In this document: one piece after another, positions 7,388 through 10,410 of the stretch
Position numbering within the stretch: position 1 is the stretch's first letter
Layout: each line of letters begins with the position of its first letter
Assembly: GCA_002696885.1 (NCBI GenBank)
Contig: NZSO01000058.1
Coordinates: 2,490 to 12,899 of the forward strand
From: Verrucomicrobiales bacterium
GTDB lineage: Bacteria; Verrucomicrobiota; Verrucomicrobiia; Verrucomicrobiales; DEV007
Direction of reading: 5' to 3'
Length of the DNA stretch: 10,410 bases
Position numbers and translations under genes: made by a program
The notes under the pieces: generated by a model
Told to the model about the DNA's origin: nothing
What the model saw: the letters and a program-made list of their open reading frames with translations, nothing else
Databases searched by the model: none

Positions 7388-8260
7388 GTGTTAAACACTA
7401 AACAAACAGAAAATAAATGTGTCCCATTCTGGTTGTGGCCTAATGTATTAGGCTTAGATGCACCAATAGTTGCAGTTGTTTGGCAATACCTATTTGCTGT
7501 TGTCTTCGAAATTAAGATTCCTGCCTCTAATTATTTAGCGCTTTTTCTTGTGGTTTGGGTGATATATTCGGCGGATCGATTACTAGATGCAAAAATGTTG
7601 AGTAGTAAAAAAAACTCGACCACAAGGCATAATTATTATCACCAAAATTACCGCGTTCTTTTTTTTATTACGGCAATCATTGCCACTGTTACGGCTGTCA
7701 TATGCCTTACGAGCATTCCTTTCGCAGTTTTGAAATTTGGACTGATGATATCATGTTTTGTCATTGTTTATTTCATCCATAGAAAATGGGGTAGAGGTGG
7801 AATGATTGTTTTTTTGCCCAAAGAAATATTTGTTGGTTTAGTTTTTGCCATAGGAACCACCTTGATTGGTTACACGTGGACCCGAGAAATTCCCGATGTT
7901 TTTTTGTCCATTCCTGTCATCGGCTTCGGAGTTTTATGTTCAATGAATTGTTTAGCCATTTCAGTCTGGGAAAAAGACTCGGATGCCTTTAATGACAATT
8001 CTGCCCTACCTCAATTATTGCCACAATTTGCCACCCATTTTCCGTTAATTTCATTGATCGTTTTTTTAATAATGTCTGCTGTTACATATTCTTTATTTCG
8101 ATCAGAGGATTTTTTAGTGCTCTTAGCAGCTTCATTAGGTTGTGGTTTGCTCTCACTAATTTCATTTTTTGGACAAAGATTTTCTAATCAATTAATTCGA
8201 GTTCTTGCTGATGTTGCTGTTCTTGCTCCTGCATTGCTGATTATTATTTTTCTCAAATGA
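7388..8260 (+). CDS. UbiA-like polytopic membrane protein (putative prenyltransferase family)
   Basis: The 290-residue protein is almost entirely hydrophobic, with about eight or nine predicted membrane helices. Its resemblance to the UbiA prenyltransferase superfamily rests on the loop YSADRLLDA (residues 60-68), a reduced form of the first Asp-rich motif, and on PKEIFVGLVFAIGTTLIG (144-161). WEKDSDAFND (194-203) stands where the second Asp motif would lie, and LADVAVLAPALL is near the C-terminus. UbiA enzymes transfer prenyl chains from diphosphates to aromatic or lipid acceptors in the membrane, using Mg bound by the Asp motifs. Here both motifs are incomplete, so activity is uncertain. 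The start is GTG at 7388, since the in-frame stop at 7379-7381 excludes an earlier start; no close Shine-Dalgarno is seen. The gene lies 27 bp after the M48 gene and overlaps the methyltransferase by four bases. Superfamily call moderate; substrate unknown. Confidence 0.7.
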   Translation: MLNTKQTENKCVPFWLWPNVLGLDAPIVAVVWQYLFAVVFEIKIPASNYLALFLVVWVIYSADRLLDAKMLSSKKNSTTRHNYYHQNYRVLFFITAIIATVTAVICLTSIPFAVLKFGLMISCFVIVYFIHRKWGRGGMIVFLPKEIFVGLVFAIGTTLIGYTWTREIPDVFLSIPVIGFGVLCSMNCLAISVWEKDSDAFNDNSALPQLLPQFATHFPLISLIVFLIMSAVTYSLFRSEDFLVLLAASLGCGLLSLISFFGQRFSNQLIRVLADVAVLAPALLIIIFLK

Positions 8261-8910
8261 GTTTTGATAGGGTTGCGAATTGTTATCAGTGGATGGAGAA
8301 AATAGTTTTCCGCACTGACCTTGAAAAAGTTCGTAATTTTCATCTGCGCTTAGTTAGAGATGCAGAGTCAATTCTAATTATTGGGGGTGGAGATGGAAGG
8401 TTCCTCAAGAATATTTCCGAGATCGGTACTGATGCTCAAATTGTGTCTGTAGATTCGAGTTCAGAAATGATTAGATTATCACAATCGAGGACTCATAACA
8501 CCGAGCTTGATGTAAGGCACGTTTGCCAGAATTTTCAGGACTTTGAGTTTTCAGAAAATTTTAGACCAGATTTAATTTTTGCTCACTTCTTTCTCGATTG
8601 TTTTACAGAGGATGAAGTTATTTTAATAGTAAATCGCCTCTCCAAATCGTCTCTCAAATCAACGAAATTGGTTATAAGCGACTTTTTTTTACCAGAAAAA
8701 GGATCTGTTTCAGGAATTTATCGAAGGATACTTACATATGTAATGATTCGTTTTTTTAGGCTTTTTTGCAGAATTTCTGCAAAAAAACTACCTAATATTC
8801 CTAAAATAATGCGTTCAACGGGTTGGACTTGTACAGCTCACAAGAGCCTGAGGGATGAATTTATTAATAGCTGGGTCTGGGAGCTTGAAGGATATTCCAA
8901 AAGACCTTGA
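8257..8910 (+). CDS. Class I SAM-dependent methyltransferase
   Basis: The 217-residue protein has a Rossmann methyltransferase core. Motif I is ILIIGGGDGRFL (residues 39-50), and the acidic residue after strand 2 is D66 in IVSVDSSSEMIRLSQSR. Motif IV-like PDLIFAHFFLDCF spans 104-116, and LVISDFFLP (138-146) is the strand 5 region. The N-terminal FDRVANCYQWMEKIVF resembles the lead-in of UbiE/small-molecule methyltransferases. The C-terminal part (about 150-190) is basic and partly hydrophobic, suggesting membrane association. The ATG overlaps the stop of the UbiA-like gene (ATGA), a sign of translational coupling, so the two probably act on the same prenylated or lipid substrate; that is inference. 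It is not ArsM-like: I see no arsenic-binding cysteine pattern. A U7 run followed by a hairpin lies inside the gene. Family call firm, substrate unknown. Confidence 0.85.
   Translation: MSFDRVANCYQWMEKIVFRTDLEKVRNFHLRLVRDAESILIIGGGDGRFLKNISEIGTDAQIVSVDSSSEMIRLSQSRTHNTELDVRHVCQNFQDFEFSENFRPDLIFAHFFLDCFTEDEVILIVNRLSKSSLKSTKLVISDFFLPEKGSVSGIYRRILTYVMIRFFRLFCRISAKKLPNIPKIMRSTGWTCTAHKSLRDEFINSWVWELEGYSKRP
8751..8786 (+). other. U7 heptamer followed by a stem-loop inside the methyltransferase gene
   Basis: Seven T's (8751-8757) are read as T-TTT-TTT in frame. Four bases later an inverted repeat begins: TTTTTTGCAGAA (8762-8773) and TTCTGCAAAAAA (8775-8786), 12-base arms around one T. A -1 slip would meet TAG at 8757-8759 at once. 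The layout resembles a -1 frameshift signal, but T runs are common in this operon. Confidence 0.3.
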
Positions 8911-8934
8911 ACCATGCCATCTTACTGTTAGAAT
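8907..8934 (+). promoter_or_regulatory. Candidate promoter for the prepilin gene
   Basis: TTGAAC (8907-8912) and TAGAAT (8929-8934) are separated by 16 bp, a near-consensus sigma70 arrangement. The -35 element overlaps the methyltransferase stop codon. Transcription would start near 8941, giving a leader of about 80 bases before the ATG at 9021. Separate transcription fits the different role of the pilin gene. Confidence 0.5.
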
Positions 8935-8943
8935 AATAGAAAC

Positions 8944-8977
8944 TAAACCCTCCAAGAAAAAAATTAAACCCTATAAG
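8944..8977 (+). repeat. Two direct repeats TAAACCCTnnAAG in the prepilin leader
   Basis: TAAACCCTCCAAG (8944-8956) and TAAACCCTATAAG (8965-8977) match at 11 of 13 bases and are spaced exactly 21 bp, two helical turns. They lie just after the predicted transcription start. Both carry CCCT, complementary to the G-rich run at 8981-8987; the first, CCCTCC, can pair with all six G's allowing one G-U. Confidence 0.5.
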
Positions 8978-8979
8978 TT

Positions 8980-8987
8980 AAGGGGGG
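8980..8987 (+). promoter_or_regulatory. G-rich Shine-Dalgarno-like run before the prepilin gene
   Basis: AAGGGGGG lies three bases before an in-frame TTG (8991) and 33 bases before the ATG at 9021. It is the only strong purine-rich ribosome-binding-like site in the window. Its distance favours the TTG, whereas the ATG gives a more usual prepilin leader and has no Shine-Dalgarno site of its own. It is flanked by C-runs that can mask it. Confidence 0.4.
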
Positions 8988-9020
8988 AATTTGACCAGAA
9001 AACAACCCCATAAATTAAAT

Positions 9021-9671
9021 ATGAAAACCCAATTCAATCAAAAAGGTTTCACTCTTATCGAATTGCTTGTTGTGATTACAATTATCGCAATTTTGGCAAG
9101 TGTGTCAGTACCAGTCTTTTCATCTATCCAACAGAAAGCAAAAGTTAATAAATCAATGCAACAGGCCTCCGGTATATACAAGGGTATCTATGCTTTATAC
9201 GGGGAGCAGGGTTTCCTTCCTGAAGGAGACAACGCAAATACTATCCTAGCTGAGGTTGCCATTGAAATGGATTCAGAGAAGCCTTTTTATGTAGCTGGTT
9301 GTGCATGGCATGGTACTGGAGCAACTAAAAATGGTGGTGATAACTTCCATGAAAGAAGTACACCTGCAGGTGAAGCTCTAGAAGCTGGTGCAAACCATTA
9401 TGCAGTGAACAAAAGATCTCGTTTCGAACCACGTTACCCAATGCTTGCTTCTGGATTTTCCACAACTGTTGGTCAATATGCTCAGGAAAGAGCTGATCTT
9501 GGTGGAATTTGGGAAGGTAAAACAGCCGTGGTTATTTATGGAACAGGAGATGCAGAAATTGTTAAATTAGACATGAGCGGCAAAGCCTTGAAAGACATGG
9601 GCGGAAGAAGCGTAGATATTTTTGATTATCAAGGGAAAGTTGATATGGTCAATCCTCAGAGAGGTAACTAA
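9021..9671 (+). CDS. Type IV prepilin / type II secretion pseudopilin-like protein
   Basis: From the ATG at 9021 the protein is 216 residues. It starts with a nine-residue basic leader ending in KG, then FTLIELLVVITIIAILASVSVPVF. This is a class III prepilin signal: PilD-type peptidase would cut after G9 and methylate the new N-terminal Phe, and Glu5 of the mature chain is present. The rest is a polar, Gly- and Ala-rich globular domain with one cysteine; I recognise no finer subfamily, though the style matches verrucomicrobial pilins with QQKAKVNKSMQQASGIY after the helix. It acts in a pilus or secretion pseudopilus at the inner membrane. An in-frame TTG at 8991 would lengthen the leader to 19 residues and lies next to a G-rich ribosome site, so the start is uncertain. 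The gene has its own candidate promoter and a strong terminator, suggesting a single-gene, well-expressed unit. No pilus assembly genes are in view. Confidence 0.88.
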   Translation: MKTQFNQKGFTLIELLVVITIIAILASVSVPVFSSIQQKAKVNKSMQQASGIYKGIYALYGEQGFLPEGDNANTILAEVAIEMDSEKPFYVAGCAWHGTGATKNGGDNFHERSTPAGEALEAGANHYAVNKRSRFEPRYPMLASGFSTTVGQYAQERADLGGIWEGKTAVVIYGTGDAEIVKLDMSGKALKDMGGRSVDIFDYQGKVDMVNPQRGN

Positions 9672-9698
9672 TCCTTTTTAATCACAAAATTATTTTAC

Positions 9699-9736
9699 AA
9701 AGCCGGTACTTTAGTTAGTGCCGGCTTTTTTATTTT
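9699..9736 (+). terminator. Rho-independent terminator of the prepilin gene
   Basis: AAAGCCGGTAC (9699-9709) pairs with GTGCCGGCTTT (9718-9728), eleven pairs with one G-U; T9710-A9717 adds another. A T-rich run follows (9726-9736). This is a textbook intrinsic terminator 27 bases after the pilin stop. The convergent gene ends inside its T-run, so the stem may also help end minus-strand transcripts, but the T-tract on that side is poor. Confidence 0.92.
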
Positions 9737-10410
9737 AATGGGATGTTTTTCAATGAAGGATCAGTTTCTGATAATGTCCTGAATCCAATAACACTTGATC
9801 TAAAATTTCTATTTTTTAGAGCTTTACGGTCTGTGAGCTTGGTTATTTTTCTTGAATTAGATTCCGTATTCCCTCCGCGTAATACAGGAAGATATTTGCC
9901 TATGATTTCCGGGTCCTGTTGAATGCTCATGGTCCATTCTGTGACGTTACCCAATAAACCTGCAACGCCTGCAGATGATACGTCACTGTCAATTAGTGAG
10001 ACAGGTTGCCATTTTGATGCATTATCACCTGTCTGTTCAACAAAGTTTGAATTGGAATTATTGCCCCATGGATAAATATTACCAACTTTACCACGTCCTG
10101 ATTTTTCCCACTCCTCCTCCGTTGGAAGCCTCCGTCCTTTCCATTTGGCGTATGCAAAAGCATCCCACCAGTCTACAAAAATAACTGGAGAATTTGGGGT
10201 AATGAGGTAGCCCATAAATTTTTTTCCTTGTATTGCAGCATTATAATACTGATCCCAATATTTGGGTTTATGATCTGTTTTGTCTTTAGGTTGATCGGGG
10301 TGATCGAATACTGGATTTTTGTGATTTTCTAAAGCATCAAGGAAAGCTTTATATTGAGAGATTGTAGTTTCGTATTTATCAATCCAAAAAGTTGGTAAGG
10401 TTTTCGTTTC
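9730..10410 (-). CDS. SUMF1/FGE-fold domain protein (C-terminal part), 5'-partial, lacking catalytic cysteines
   Basis: The frame runs without a stop from the window edge at 10410 to TAA at 9732-9730, giving 226 residues; the N-terminus is outside. The ATG at 10215 is internal, because the domain begins earlier with FWIDKYETTISQYKAFLDAL. Further hallmarks are SPVIFVDWWDAFAYAKWKGRRLPTEEEWEKSGRG, YPWGN, GLLGNVTEWTMS, VLRGGN and GFRTLSE, which define the formylglycine-generating enzyme (FGE-sulfatase/SUMF1) fold. True FGEs activate sulfatases through two cysteines in the segment between RGG and GFR. This segment has none, and the visible protein contains no cysteine at all, so sulfatase maturation is unlikely. 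In PVC bacteria such domains often form the C-terminus of membrane-bound or Ser/Thr kinase-linked proteins, which is possible for the missing upstream part. The gene is convergent with the pilin gene. Fold call firm; function unknown. Confidence 0.9.
   Translation of the reverse strand, partial: ETKTLPTFWIDKYETTISQYKAFLDALENHKNPVFDHPDQPKDKTDHKPKYWDQYYNAAIQGKKFMGYLITPNSPVIFVDWWDAFAYAKWKGRRLPTEEEWEKSGRGKVGNIYPWGNNSNSNFVEQTGDNASKWQPVSLIDSDVSSAGVAGLLGNVTEWTMSIQQDPEIIGKYLPVLRGGNTESNSRKITKLTDRKALKNRNFRSSVIGFRTLSETDPSLKNIPLK

Noticed and set aside
8257..8910. Methyltransferase as the missing ArsM
   Set aside because: It lacks a recognisable set of arsenic-binding cysteines, and it is coupled to the UbiA-like gene, not to arsS.
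10213..10215. ATG at 10215 as the start of the FGE-like gene
   Set aside because: The same frame continues to 10410 without a stop and encodes the N-terminal strands of the FGE fold (FWIDKYETTISQYKAFLDAL).
9730..10410. FGE-like gene as a sulfatase-activating enzyme for the DUF1501 protein
   Set aside because: Both catalytic cysteines are missing, and DUF1501 shows no Cys-x-Pro-x-Arg sulfatase signature.
1..10410. Mobile elements, CRISPR arrays, tRNA or rRNA genes
   Set aside because: I saw no transposase or integrase motif, no regularly spaced repeats of array type, and no cloverleaf or rRNA-like sequence.

Overview
The window reads as an AT-rich chromosome segment from a member of the Planctomycetota-Verrucomicrobiota-Lentisphaerota (PVC) group, most likely a marine verrucomicrobium or lentisphaera. 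The main reason is the paired DUF1549/DUF1553 and DUF1501 genes at the left end, a gene family expanded almost only in these phyla. The verrucomicrobial-style prepilin with a GFTLIELLVVI processing site and the SUMF1/FGE-like domain protein at the right end agree with this. No strain can be named from the sequence alone. I see no mobile element, tRNA, rRNA or CRISPR array.

Layout, left to right. (1) Positions 1-3670, plus strand: the 3' part of a DUF1549/DUF1553 protein with a c-type heme motif and an inserted CBM-like beta-sandwich, followed closely by its usual partner, a Tat-exported DUF1501 protein. (2) Positions 3679-4650, minus strand: an ArsS-type radical SAM enzyme, convergent with DUF1501 (8 bp apart). 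(3) Positions 4651-4749: a very AT-rich divergent promoter region (about 15% G+C) with two inverted repeats sharing the core TAGTAA. (4) Positions 4750-8910, plus strand: a compact four-gene run of lemA, a LemA-partner M48 metalloprotease with a long C-terminal extension, a UbiA-like polytopic membrane protein, and a class I SAM methyltransferase whose start overlaps the previous stop (ATGA). (5) Positions 8911-9736: a prepilin-like gene with its own promoter candidate, a leader containing C-rich elements that can pair with a G6 Shine-Dalgarno-like run, and a strong intrinsic terminator. (6) Positions 9730-10410, minus strand: the 3' part of a gene for an SUMF1/FGE-fold domain with no cysteine, convergent on the pilin terminator. 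Its 5' end lies outside the window.

How the genes may work together. The DUF1549/1553-DUF1501 pair probably forms one exported module of unknown biochemistry. LemA and the M48 protease are a recognised pairing at the inner membrane. The UbiA-like/methyltransferase pair is translationally coupled and looks like a lipid- or quinone-modifying two-step unit, but its substrate cannot be read from sequence. ArsS points to arsenosugar or a related arsenic chemistry, although no ArsM is visible here. The strongest candidates for undescribed biology are the lemA-M48-UbiA-like-methyltransferase operon, the shared dyads between arsS and lemA, and the folded leader of the pilin gene.
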